Origin: Nitriliruptorales bacterium
GTDB taxonomy: Bacteria > Actinomycetota > Nitriliruptoria > Euzebyales > Egibacteraceae
Reading direction: 5' to 3'
Length of the DNA stretch: 13,087 nt
Assembly: GCA_007133145.1 (NCBI GenBank)
Contig: SLNF01000277.1
Location: forward strand, 1 to 13,087
Shown in pieces: positions 1 to 7,236 of the stretch. The notes beneath the pieces were generated by a model that had not been told where the DNA came from, did no database searches, and worked only from the letters and a program-made list of their open reading frames with translations. Position 1 is the first letter of the stretch; each line of letters starts with the position of its first letter. Both the position numbers and the translations under genes were made by a program.

Positions 1-284
1 CCATCGTGCTGCTGCGCTGCGAGGTCGGGGCGATCCCCGAGACCGCGCAGGCCGTCGCCGACGTCGCCGCGGTCAGCGAGGTCTACTCGGTAACCGGTGA
101 CTGGGAGCTCGTCGCGCTCGTGCGGGTGCGGGCCCACGAGGAGATCGCCGACGTCGTCACCGGGGAGATCGCGAAGGTCGAAGGCGTGACCGCGACGCAC
201 ACGATGATCGCCTTCCGCGCCTACTCCAGCGTCGACCTCGAGCGCATGTGGGGCGTCGGCTTCGACGACGCCGAGGGGGTGTAG
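1..284 (+). CDS. Lrp/AsnC-type ligand-binding domain protein, 5' end cut off
   Basis: Small protein related to the C-terminal effector-binding (RAM / AsnC_trans_reg) domain of Lrp/AsnC regulators. The frame is open to the window edge. A GTG lies at position 6, but the preceding codon (ATC, Ile) also fits the family's usual beginning (short hydrophobic strand 'IVLLRCEVG'), so the true start is probably just outside. Family features seen are the strand 'VSEVYSVTGDWELVALVRV' followed by 'VEGVTATHTMIAF', the beta-alpha-beta pattern of the effector domain. No helix-turn-helix precedes it in the visible part. At about 95 residues this would be a stand-alone domain of the kind common in actinobacteria, which may bind an amino acid or modulate a full-length Lrp partner (inference). 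It ends in TAG at 282-284 and converges on the antiporter gene, only 19 bp away. Confidence 0.85.
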   Translation, partial: IVLLRCEVGAIPETAQAVADVAAVSEVYSVTGDWELVALVRVRAHEEIADVVTGEIAKVEGVTATHTMIAFRAYSSVDLERMWGVGFDDAEGV

Positions 285-307
285 CCGCCGCCGCGCGGAC
301 CGGCTAC
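281..307. terminator. Inverted repeat shared by two convergent gene ends
   Basis: GTAGCCG (281-287) and CGGCTAC (301-307) form a perfect 7 bp inverted repeat around a 13-nt GC-rich loop. The left arm contains the TAG stop of the Lrp-like gene (282-284). The right arm contains the CTA, that is the TAG stop, of the opposing antiporter gene (304-306). There is no T-tract on either side. Its location between converging genes makes a bidirectional terminator or RNA 3'-end stabiliser the simplest reading, but that is inferred from position and symmetry only. Confidence 0.5.
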
Positions 308-2442
308 TGCCCGCCCTCGGCGGGGAAGACGACGACGGCGACGGTCTGCCAGGCGTGCTCGAGGACGTATTCGACGCCGTGGCCGAGGAAGAGGCCGTCG
401 TCGTTGACCCGTGCCTCTGCACCCATGACGATGAGCTCGCTCTCCCGCTCCCCGGCCGCAGCGATCACCTCCTGCCCGAGCGAGGGGCCCACGCGGGTGA
501 GCGGGGTGACGACGCAGCCGAAGCGCGCCGCAAGGTCGTCGGCCTGGCGCAGCACGCGGGAGGCGACGGCGAGCGAGCTCGTCGGCGGCATCGACGGATC
601 GCTGCGGTCGGGGCGGTTGACGACGTGGAGCACGTCGACGTCGGCGTCGAGGCTCTCGGCGAGGGTGTAGCCGACCTCCTGGGCGGCCTGCGCGAGTCGG
701 GTGCCGGCGATCGGCACGAGCACGCGCCGCAACGCGAGGGGCGCGTCGGCGTCGAGCCCCTCGCGTTGCTTCACGAGGAGCATCGGCGCGGTGCATCCCG
801 CGATCGTACGGGCGAGCACCGACGACAGCGCCTCGGAGCCGGTGAACCCCTCGGTGAGGCCGAGCGCGACGAGCCCGTAGCCGAGGGCGGCCTCGTCGCA
901 GATCGTCGCCGCAGGGTCCTCCGAAGGTCGGTCGATGCGCTCGACGGCGCGCTCGTGGAAGATCTCCCGCGCCTGGGCGACCGCGCGTTCGGCGCGGGCC
1001 GCGGCCTCCTCGCCGGGGCCGTGGATCGTGAGCAACGCGACGCTCGCGTCGGACTGCAACGAGCGGTGGAGGATGCGCGCGGCGACGATGGAGTTGCGCC
1101 CGCCACGGGTGGGCAGCAGCGCGGTCCGCGTGCCGGCGATGACGCTCGACTGCAGCATCGCCTCGCGCTCGAGGCGCGCGGCCTCGGCGGGGCTCGCCTC
1201 GAGGTCGCGCAGGAGGCGCCGGAGCAGCGGCGGCGCCATCATCGACGTCACCATCGCCATGACGACGACGATCGTGTAGGAGGTCTGGTTGAGCACGCCG
1301 AGGCCGAGCGCGACGGTGGCCACGACGATCTCGAGGGCGCCACGGGCGTTGAGGCCGACGCCGATCGCGAGCCCCTCGCTTGCGCGCATCCCGCCGAGGC
1401 GGGCGCCGAGGAGGCTGCCCCCGAGCTTGGCGACCGCGGCGACGGCGATGACGACGAGCGCCCAGACCCAGGCCTGCCCTTCGAGCAGCAGCCCGAGGTC
1501 GACGAAGAGCCCGGCGGTGGCGAAGAAGATGGGGGCAAAGAAGGCGTTCGTCATCCCGGTGATCGCACGGGTGACGTCCTCGCGCTGGTAGCGCGAACGG
1601 CCGATGAGGATGCCCGCCACGAAGGCCCCGAGCACCGCCTCGACGCCGATCGCCTGCGTGAGCGCCCCGGTGACGAGCATCGCGAGGATGACCACGGTCA
1701 GGGGACGGACCAAGCGGTCGCCGCGCTGGCGCGCGACCCGCAGCGCCGCATCGATCACCCGCTGGCCGAGGGTGAGACCGACGACGAGCAGGCCCGCGAC
1801 TGCGGCGATGGTCGTGGCGAGCCCCACGGCGTCGAAGCCCCCGCCGGCGACGAGGCCGCTGACGACGCCGAGCAGCAGCCAGCCCACGAGGTCGTTGGCC
1901 ATCGCCGCGGCGATCGTGACCTGGCCGATGTCGCGGCGCATGAGCCCCATCTCCATGAGGATCTTCGCCACGACGGGCAGGGCGGAGATCGCGAGGGCGA
2001 TTCCCATGAAGAGTGCGAAGGTCGTGCGGGTGGCCCCCTCGCCGAGCAGGACCTCGGGCAGCAGCACGCCGAGGCCGACGCCGAGGGCCAACGGGACGAG
2101 CAGGCTGCCGGCGGAGACGAAGAGGGAGGTGCGCCCGAGGCGGGAGAGCAGCGCGAGGTCGGTCTCGAAGCCGGTGACGACGAGCAGGAGGGCCACGCCC
2201 ACCCACGCCACGGCGAGGATGAGGCCGCTCTGGACCGGCTCGGCGGGGAAGATCCAGGCGTAGAGGTCGGGTGCGACGCGCCCGAGCAAGGAGGGTCCGA
2301 GGACGAGGCCGGCGGCGAGCTCGCCGATGACCGCGGGTTGGCCGACCCGGCGCATGAGCCCGCCGAGGCCGCGGGCGACGCCGAGCAGGAGGGCGAGCTG
2401 CACCCAGAGGATGAGCAGCTGGTGCTCCGACAGCGGTTCCAT
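304..2442 (-). CDS. CPA2-family cation:proton antiporter with C-terminal universal-stress-like domains
   Basis: Predicted inner-membrane monovalent cation/H+ antiporter of 712 residues. Residues 1-410 are a Na+/H+ exchanger domain with about a dozen hydrophobic segments. Family landmarks include 'GQPAVIGELAAGLVLGPSLL' (34-53), 'SALPVVAKIL' (153-162), an Asn-Asp pair at 183-184 in 'AAAMANDLVGW', and 'GLNARGALEIVV' (363-374). Residues about 430-560 and 570-708 look like two universal-stress-protein (USP) domains. The second begins 'LRRVLVPIAGT' and has 'IVMGAEAR' then 'LFLGHGVEYVLEHA'. The usual G-S of the ATP loop reads G-H here, so nucleotide binding is doubtful. An ND rather than DD pair is usually linked to electroneutral exchange; the ion (K+ or Na+) cannot be read from sequence. 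The start is ATG with GGAG 9 nt upstream. It follows trpD by 75 bp and may have its own promoter. Confidence 0.93.
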   Translation of the reverse strand: MEPLSEHQLLILWVQLALLLGVARGLGGLMRRVGQPAVIGELAAGLVLGPSLLGRVAPDLYAWIFPAEPVQSGLILAVAWVGVALLLVVTGFETDLALLSRLGRTSLFVSAGSLLVPLALGVGLGVLLPEVLLGEGATRTTFALFMGIALAISALPVVAKILMEMGLMRRDIGQVTIAAAMANDLVGWLLLGVVSGLVAGGGFDAVGLATTIAAVAGLLVVGLTLGQRVIDAALRVARQRGDRLVRPLTVVILAMLVTGALTQAIGVEAVLGAFVAGILIGRSRYQREDVTRAITGMTNAFFAPIFFATAGLFVDLGLLLEGQAWVWALVVIAVAAVAKLGGSLLGARLGGMRASEGLAIGVGLNARGALEIVVATVALGLGVLNQTSYTIVVVMAMVTSMMAPPLLRRLLRDLEASPAEAARLEREAMLQSSVIAGTRTALLPTRGGRNSIVAARILHRSLQSDASVALLTIHGPGEEAAARAERAVAQAREIFHERAVERIDRPSEDPAATICDEAALGYGLVALGLTEGFTGSEALSSVLARTIAGCTAPMLLVKQREGLDADAPLALRRVLVPIAGTRLAQAAQEVGYTLAESLDADVDVLHVVNRPDRSDPSMPPTSSLAVASRVLRQADDLAARFGCVVTPLTRVGPSLGQEVIAAAGERESELIVMGAEARVNDDGLFLGHGVEYVLEHAWQTVAVVVFPAEGGQ

Positions 2443-2490
2443 GCGGTCTCACTCCGCTCGCGGGGACGGATGGTGGGGCACGACGCCGCG

Positions 2491-2508
2491 CGCCGACGGC
2501 GGTCGGCG
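2491..2508 (-). terminator. Hairpin downstream of trpD
   Basis: CGCCGAC (2491-2497) and GTCGGCG (2502-2508) form a perfect 7 bp stem with a GGCG loop, beginning 9 nt after the trpD stop codon. No U-run follows. It lies between trpD and the antiporter gene. It could therefore be an intrinsic-like terminator or attenuate read-through; in GC-rich actinobacteria such hairpins without U-tracts are common at gene ends. Confidence 0.45.
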
Positions 2509-2517
2509 TCCCGACGG

Positions 2518-3555
2518 CTAGGCCCCGGCGAGCTCCTGGCTCACCGCGACCCAGTCGTCGCGCAGACGGGCCGCGGCGCCGCGGTCGAGTGCGTCGGCCG
2601 CCACGGGGAGGCCCTCGGCCAGGCTCGCGACGCGGTCGGCGGCGTAGAGCGCGGCGGCCGCCCCGAGGACGACGATGTCGCGCGGTGCGCCCGGCTCGCC
2701 GTCGAGGATCGCATCGGCGATGCGCCGGTTCTCCTCCACACCCCCGCCGACGAGGTCGTCGGGGGTCGCAGTGGGGATCCCGAGCGTCGACGGGTCGAAG
2801 TGCTCGGTGCGCACCCGTCCGTCGCGCACCTCCCAGATCGTCGACGGCCCGGTGGTCGTGAGCTCGTCGAGGCCGTCGGCGCCGTGGAAGACCAGGGCGT
2901 GGTCGACCCCGATGCGCGCGAGGACCTCGGCCATCGTCGGGGCCATCGCAGCGTCGGCGACCCCGATGGTCTGGTGACGCACCCCGGCGGGATTGCTCAA
3001 GGGCCCGAGGAAGTTGAAGACCGTCGGCACCGCGAGCTCCCGTCGGGCGGGCATGACGTGGCGCATCGCCGGATGGAACGTCGGGGCGAAGCAGAAGCCG
3101 ATGCCGACGCGGTCGAGGCAGCGCTCGACCCCGACGGGGGACAGGTCGATGACCACCCCCCAGTCCTCGAGGAGGTCCGCCGAGCCGCAGCGCCCCGACG
3201 CCGCCCGGTTGCCGTGCTTGACGACCGGCGCGCCCGCGGCGGCGGTCACGACCGCCGCGACCGTCGAGACGTTGAAGGTCCCGGCACGGTCCCCGCCGGT
3301 GCCGCAGGTGTCGACCGCCCCCGGCGGCCCGGCCACCGGGAGGGCGAACTGCCGCATCGCACGGACGAGACCAGCGATCTCGGCGGGGGTCTCACCCTTC
3401 GCCCGCAGCGCGACGAGCAGGCCGGCGACGCGCACGGGGGTGACGTCGCCGCGCATGATCGCCGCGAGCGCACCGGCGGTGTCGACGTCGTCGAGGTCCT
3501 CGCCGGCGATGAGCCGCGAGAGGAGCTCCGGCATGAGCGGCTGGTCTGCGCTCAC
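2518..3555 (-). CDS. trpD: Anthranilate phosphoribosyltransferase
   Basis: Second step of tryptophan synthesis: transfers the phosphoribosyl group of PRPP to anthranilate, giving N-(5'-phosphoribosyl)anthranilate; cytosolic homodimer, Mg2+-dependent. The 345-residue length is normal for the family. An N-terminal helical domain (1-75) is followed by the PRPP site 'GTGGD' (85-89), 'NVST' (95-98), 'KHGNRAAS' (113-120), 'GPLSNPA' (184-190) and the Mg-associated 'DGLDE' (227-231). All key motifs are intact, so it should be active. The start chosen is GTG at 3555, which overlaps the upstream stop as GTGA (4 bp). GAGGGG lies only 2 nt before it, so initiation probably depends on coupling to the upstream gene. 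The ATG at codon 8 lacks a ribosome site. No other trp gene is in the window, so trpD is detached from the rest of the pathway. Confidence 0.97.
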   Translation of the reverse strand: MSADQPLMPELLSRLIAGEDLDDVDTAGALAAIMRGDVTPVRVAGLLVALRAKGETPAEIAGLVRAMRQFALPVAGPPGAVDTCGTGGDRAGTFNVSTVAAVVTAAAGAPVVKHGNRAASGRCGSADLLEDWGVVIDLSPVGVERCLDRVGIGFCFAPTFHPAMRHVMPARRELAVPTVFNFLGPLSNPAGVRHQTIGVADAAMAPTMAEVLARIGVDHALVFHGADGLDELTTTGPSTIWEVRDGRVRTEHFDPSTLGIPTATPDDLVGGGVEENRRIADAILDGEPGAPRDIVVLGAAAALYAADRVASLAEGLPVAADALDRGAAARLRDDWVAVSQELAGA

Positions 3556-4031
3556 AGCCCCTCGACCGGCGTCGGCGGAGGCAGCTCGCCGGCCTTGCCC
3601 GGCCCCTCGATGCCCCCCTGCTCGGCGTAGGTGCGCACGCCGGGAAGGCGCGGCATGGGCCGGCGTTCGACGAGCGCCTCAACCGCCTCGGCGAGGTCGA
3701 ACGGGTCGATGGGCTTGAGGACCCAGGCATCGGCCTCCGCCCAGCGCGCGAGGTAGTCGTCCTGCTCGCGGGCGACGACGAGCAGCACCGGCGGCATCTC
3801 CTGACCCATGCGCACCCGGGCCTTCATCTCCCTGGCGAGGTAGAAGCCGCCGGTCGGCTGGGTGTCGTTGTCGGCGAGGACGATGTCGAAGGTCTCCTCG
3901 CCCTCGTCGAGCAGGGCGAGCGCACGCTCGGGGCGACGCACTTCGGTGTAGACGACCTGATCGCCGTCGGTCATCGCCGAGCTCACCTGGGCGGTGAAGC
4001 CGGCGCTCGAGGACACGAGGAGGACCTTCAC
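3552..4031 (-). CDS. Degenerate receiver-domain (response-regulator-like) protein coupled to trpD
   Basis: 159-residue protein with a single CheY-like receiver fold (about 2-121) and a short Pro/Gly-rich tail; no output domain. Alternating strands and helices match the family: 'KVLLVSSSAG' (2-11), 'FDIVLADND' (48-56) with Asp54 at the phospho-acceptor position, and 'ADAWVLKPIDPFDL' (100-113) with the conserved Lys106-Pro107. The acidic pair that normally follows strand 1 and binds Mg2+ is replaced by serines (7-9). The switch Ser/Thr after strand 4 reads Ala87. Phosphotransfer is therefore uncertain and a pseudo-receiver is likely. The start is GTG at 4031, preceded by GGAG at 6 nt spacing; the frame is open further upstream but that part overlaps korB and has no such site. 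Its TGA overlaps the trpD GTG. No histidine kinase is nearby. The function is unknown. Confidence 0.85.
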   Translation of the reverse strand: MKVLLVSSSAGFTAQVSSAMTDGDQVVYTEVRRPERALALLDEGEETFDIVLADNDTQPTGGFYLAREMKARVRMGQEMPPVLLVVAREQDDYLARWAEADAWVLKPIDPFDLAEAVEALVERRPMPRLPGVRTYAEQGGIEGPGKAGELPPPTPVEGL

Positions 4032-4084
4032 TGCGCACTCCGAGGTCGCGGGTCGACGGGTGGGGCCCGATGATGCCACTGCGA

Positions 4085-4097
4085 CGCCGCGACGGCG
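4085..4097 (-). terminator. Short hairpin after korB
   Basis: CGCCG (4085-4089) and CGGCG (4093-4097) form a 5 bp stem with a 3-nt loop, in the 85 bp gap between the korB stop and the receiver gene start. There is no U-tract. It is the only compact symmetry in the gap. It may weaken read-through from korAB into the receiver-trpD pair, but in such GC-rich DNA it could be chance. Confidence 0.2.
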
Positions 4098-4116
4098 AAC
4101 GCGCCGCCCCGGGCCA

Positions 4117-5130
4117 CTAGACCTCCCAGGCGTCCCGACCGGTGATGAGCTCGGCGAGGTCACCGCGCCCACGGCGGGCGATCGCATCGTCGATCTGGGC
4201 CTGCAGGGCCTGACCGTAGACGGGGCGGGAGACCTCCCGGAAGATCCCGATCGGCGTCGGCCCCATCGGCGTGTGGGCGAGCCGGGAGAGCATGAAGGCG
4301 AGCCCCGGGTCCTCGCGGTGGGCGTCGTGGACGAGCAGCGCCTCCTCCCCGACGTCGGCGACGTCGACGAGGCGGAGCTCCCCGGTACCGGCGAGGGCGA
4401 CGCCGTGCTCCCCGTCGTTGCCGAAGCGGATCGGCTCGCCGTGCTCGAGTCGGATCTGGTTCTCCTTGTTCCCGCGCACCGCGTCGAAGGCACCGTCATT
4501 GAAGATGTTGCAGTTCTGGTAGACCTCGACAAAGGCCGTGCCCTCGTGCTCCGCTGCCCGCTTGAGGACCTCTGAGAGGTGGGCCCGCTCGTTGTCGATC
4601 GAGCGGGCGACGAAGCTCGCCTCCGCGCCGAGCGCGACACTCACCGGGTTGAACGGGTGGTCGACCGAGCCGAGCGGCGTCGACTTCGTGATCTTGCCGA
4701 GCTCGGAGGTCGGCGAGTACTGCCCCTTCGTCAGCCCGTAGATCTGGTTGTTGAACATCACGATCGTGAGGTTGACGTTGCGACGCAGCGCGTGGATGAG
4801 GTGGTTGCCGCCGATCGAGAGCGCGTCGCCGTCGCCGGTCATGACGAAGACCTTGAGCTCGGGGCGGCTCGCGGAGATCCCCGAGGCGATCGCCGGGGCG
4901 CGCCCGTGGATGCTGTGCACCCCGTAGGTGTTCATGTAGTACGGGAAGCGCGAGGAGCAGCCGATGCCGGAGACGAAGACGAGGTCCTCACGCGGCACCC
5001 CGAGCTCGGGCACGACGCTCTGCACCGTCGAGAGGATCGCGTAGTCGCCGCACCCGGGACACCAGCGGACCTCCTGGTCGCTCGTGAGGTCCTTCTTCGT
5101 CAGGGTGGGCAGCTCGGTGGTCTGGCTCAT
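4117..5130 (-). CDS. korB: 2-oxoglutarate:ferredoxin oxidoreductase, beta subunit
   Basis: Catalytic TPP-binding subunit of a two-subunit 2-oxoacid:ferredoxin oxidoreductase, which decarboxylates 2-oxoglutarate to succinyl-CoA and reduces ferredoxin. At 337 residues it has the usual short-beta length. 'WCPGCGDY' (23-30) and 'GIGCSSR' (55-61) supply Cys24, Cys27 and Cys58, and Cys207 ('YQNCNIF') is the likely fourth ligand of the single [4Fe-4S] cluster. 'HGRAPAIASG' (75-84), 'GDGDALSIGGNH' (99-110) and 'FNNQIYGLTKGQ' (126-137) form the TPP/Mg pocket. The start is ATG at 5130 with GGAGG about 9 nt upstream; the frame is open upstream but that part overlaps korA. It follows korA by 19 bp, the common actinobacterial korA-korB order. 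Assignment to 2-oxoglutarate rather than another 2-oxoacid rests on overall similarity to actinobacterial Kor, not on a diagnostic residue. Confidence 0.95.
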   Translation of the reverse strand: MSQTTELPTLTKKDLTSDQEVRWCPGCGDYAILSTVQSVVPELGVPREDLVFVSGIGCSSRFPYYMNTYGVHSIHGRAPAIASGISASRPELKVFVMTGDGDALSIGGNHLIHALRRNVNLTIVMFNNQIYGLTKGQYSPTSELGKITKSTPLGSVDHPFNPVSVALGAEASFVARSIDNERAHLSEVLKRAAEHEGTAFVEVYQNCNIFNDGAFDAVRGNKENQIRLEHGEPIRFGNDGEHGVALAGTGELRLVDVADVGEEALLVHDAHREDPGLAFMLSRLAHTPMGPTPIGIFREVSRPVYGQALQAQIDDAIARRGRGDLAELITGRDAWEV

Positions 5131-5149
5131 GTCCCTTGCCCTCCTGCAC

Positions 5150-7024
5150 TCAGCGGTCGGCGCCGACGTCGGCGAGCTGGGCGGCGATGGCCTCCACGAG
5201 CTCCCTGGTGGTGAATGGCAGCCCCCGGACACGGTTGTAGCCCTGCACGTCGACGAGGTAGCGCGCCCGCAGCATGGTGCGCAGCTGCCCGAGGTTCATC
5301 TCCGGCACGAGCACCCGGTCGTAGCGGGTGAGCACCTCGCCGAGGTTGGCCGGGAACGGATTGAGGTGGCGCAGGTGCGCGTGGGCCACCGCATGGCCCT
5401 CCCGTCGCGCCGCCCGCACCGCGGCGGCCATCGGCCCGTAGGTCGAGCCCCACCCGAGGACGAGCAGCCGGGGTGCCTCGCCCTCGCCCTCGTCGACCTC
5501 GAGCGGCGGGATGTCGTCGGCGATCCGGTCGACCTTGGCCTGCCGCAGTTCGGTCATCCGGTGGTGATTGTCGGGGTCGTAGGAGATGTTGCCGGTGCCC
5601 TCCGCCTTCTCGAGTCCGCCGATGCGGTGCTCCAGCCCGGGCGTGCCGGGGATCGCCCAGGGTCGGCCGAGGGTCGCCTCGTCGCGCAGGAACGGCAGGA
5701 ACGTCCCGTCGGGGCCGTTGGGCTCGGTGGTGAACGCCGCGTCCTCACGGAGGTCGGGCAGGTCGTCGACCTCGGGGATCCGCCAGGGCTCGGCGCCGTT
5801 GGCAAGGTAGCCGTCGGAGAGGAGGATGACCGGCGTGCTGTAGCGCAGGGCGATCCGGGCCGCCTCGACCGCGGTGTGGAAGCAGTCGCCCGGGGTGGCT
5901 GCGGCGAGGACGGGCAGCGGGGCTTCGCCGTTGCGACCGAACACCGCCTGGAAGAGGTCGGCCTGCTCGGTCTTGGTCGGGAGCCCGGTCGAGGGGCCAC
6001 CGCGCTGGATGTTGAGGATGAGCAACGGCAGTTCGACGGCGATCGCGAGGCCGATCGTCTCAGCCTTGAGGGCGATGCCCGGTCCCGAGGTCACCGTCGC
6101 GCCGAGCTGCCCGGCGAAGGACGCCCCGAGCGCGGTGCCGATGCCGGCGATCTCGTCCTCGGCCTGGAAGGTCTGCACGCCGAAGTTCTTGTGTCGCGCG
6201 AGCTCGTGGAGGACGTCGGAGGCGGGGGTGATCGGGTACCCGCCGAGGAAGAGCCGCAGTCCGGCACGCTCGGCGGCGGCGACCAGCCCGTAGCTCAGGG
6301 CGAGGTTGCCGGTGATCTGGCGGTAGGTGCCCGTCGGCAGCGCCGCCGGCGCGACCTCGTAGCGGTGGTCGAACACCTCGGTGGTCTCGCCGTAGCTCCA
6401 GCCCGCCTCGAAGGCGGCGACGTTCGCCTCGGCGACGGTGGGCTGGGACGCGAACTTCTCGCGCAGCCACTCGAGCGTCGGCTCGGTGGGCCTGGAGTAC
6501 ATCCACGACATGAGTCCGAGGGCGAACATGTTCTTCGCCCGCTGCTTCTGCTTCTTGTTGAGGTCGGGAACGTGCTCGAGGGCGCCGACGGTCAGCGTCG
6601 TGATCGGGACCTCGATGACCCGCACCTGCGCGAGGCTCCCGTCCTCCCGGGGGTCCTCGGTGTAGCGCGCCTTCTTGAGGTTCTGGGAGGTGAAGGCGTC
6701 GGCGTTGAGGATGACCGTCGACCCGGGCGCGAGGTCGGCGAGGTTGGCCTTGAGCGCCGCGGGGTTCATCGCGACGAGCACGTCAGGGTCGTCACCGGGG
6801 GTCAGGATGTCGTGGTCGGCGAAGTGCAGCTGGAAGCCCGAGACGCCTGGCAGGGAGCCGGCCGGGGCACGGATCTCCGCGGGGAAGTCCGGCAGTGTCG
6901 CGAGGTCGTTGCCGATCGCCGCGGTCGCCGAGGTGAACCTCGTGCCGGTGAGCTGCATGCCATCGCCGGAGTCGCCGGCGAAGCGGATCGTGACGGTGTC
7001 GACCTTCTCGACGGTCTTGGTCAT
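5150..7024 (-). CDS. korA: 2-oxoglutarate:ferredoxin oxidoreductase, fused gamma-alpha subunit
   Basis: Partner of KorB. The 624-residue chain fuses the gamma domain (about 1-195; 'RFAGDSGDGMQLTG' at 14-27) to the alpha domain (about 230-620). The alpha domain carries 'GGYPITPASD' (261-270), the 2-oxoacid-contact loop of this family. It is followed by 'FQAEDEIAGIGTALGASFAG' (286-305), 'SGPGIALKAETIGLA' (313-327) and 'QRGGPSTGLPTKTEQADL' (340-357). The length and gamma-alpha arrangement match actinobacterial KorA, which works with KorB as an oxygen-tolerant alternative to 2-oxoglutarate dehydrogenase. The start is ATG at 7024, and the beginning 'VTIRFAGDSGDGM' fits the family. The ribosome site is weak (GATAGG, some 12 nt away). 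It is the first gene of the minus-strand run korA-korB. No ferredoxin gene is in the window. Confidence 0.95.
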   Translation of the reverse strand: MTKTVEKVDTVTIRFAGDSGDGMQLTGTRFTSATAAIGNDLATLPDFPAEIRAPAGSLPGVSGFQLHFADHDILTPGDDPDVLVAMNPAALKANLADLAPGSTVILNADAFTSQNLKKARYTEDPREDGSLAQVRVIEVPITTLTVGALEHVPDLNKKQKQRAKNMFALGLMSWMYSRPTEPTLEWLREKFASQPTVAEANVAAFEAGWSYGETTEVFDHRYEVAPAALPTGTYRQITGNLALSYGLVAAAERAGLRLFLGGYPITPASDVLHELARHKNFGVQTFQAEDEIAGIGTALGASFAGQLGATVTSGPGIALKAETIGLAIAVELPLLILNIQRGGPSTGLPTKTEQADLFQAVFGRNGEAPLPVLAAATPGDCFHTAVEAARIALRYSTPVILLSDGYLANGAEPWRIPEVDDLPDLREDAAFTTEPNGPDGTFLPFLRDEATLGRPWAIPGTPGLEHRIGGLEKAEGTGNISYDPDNHHRMTELRQAKVDRIADDIPPLEVDEGEGEAPRLLVLGWGSTYGPMAAAVRAARREGHAVAHAHLRHLNPFPANLGEVLTRYDRVLVPEMNLGQLRTMLRARYLVDVQGYNRVRGLPFTTRELVEAIAAQLADVGADR

Positions 7025-7111
7025 GTCGTGCCGGCCTATCGGAGCGGGGCGTCATCGGTTGTCGCGCGCGGCGTCGTTGCCACCTCCGGCAGCCGACTGC
7101 CGTCGCGGGTC

Positions 7112-7142
7112 ATCCTAGGGATAGCAACGGTGCAATGCGCAA
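7112..7142 (-). promoter_or_regulatory. Candidate korAB promoter
   Basis: On the minus strand TTGCGC (7137-7142) and TAGGAT (7112-7117) resemble -35 and -10 elements, separated by 19 bp, which is long. The -10 lies about 88 bp before the korA ATG, leaving a leader of roughly 80 nt in which I see no recognisable riboswitch. The box match is moderate and the spacing poor, so this is only a candidate. Confidence 0.25.
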
Positions 7143-7211
7143 CCCCCGAACGGACGACCTGGTCCGCGCGCGCCCAGTCGGTACGGAGGGCGCTGTGGAC
7201 CGTCGGCGGGC

Positions 7212-7229
7212 TCCGCCCGGGCGGGCGGA
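7212..7229 (-). terminator. Hairpin downstream of erpA
   Basis: TCCGCCC (7212-7218) and GGGCGGA (7223-7229) form a perfect 7 bp stem with a four-base GGGC loop, starting 7 nt after the erpA stop codon. It has no U-run. It separates erpA from the korA promoter region, which fits a factor-assisted or GC-type terminator. Confidence 0.45.
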
Positions 7230-7236
7230 ACGGGCC

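Noticed and set aside
221..2452. A 743-codon minus-strand frame overlapping the antiporter gene in another register
   Set aside because: The product is an Arg/Pro/Ala-rich low-complexity string, while the alternative frame encodes an intact membrane antiporter.
355..3630. A 1091-codon open frame on the plus strand, antisense to the antiporter and trpD genes
   Set aside because: Its product is a repetitive Glu/Asp/Arg/Gly translation with no domain, and it lies opposite two genes with complete motif sets. Long antisense frames are expected from strong G/C third-position bias.
4032..4640. A longer N-terminus for the receiver-domain gene
   Set aside because: The extra part is a Ser/Arg/Thr-rich translation overlapping korB out of frame. 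The GTG at 4031 has a good ribosome site and gives the exact receiver-domain beginning.
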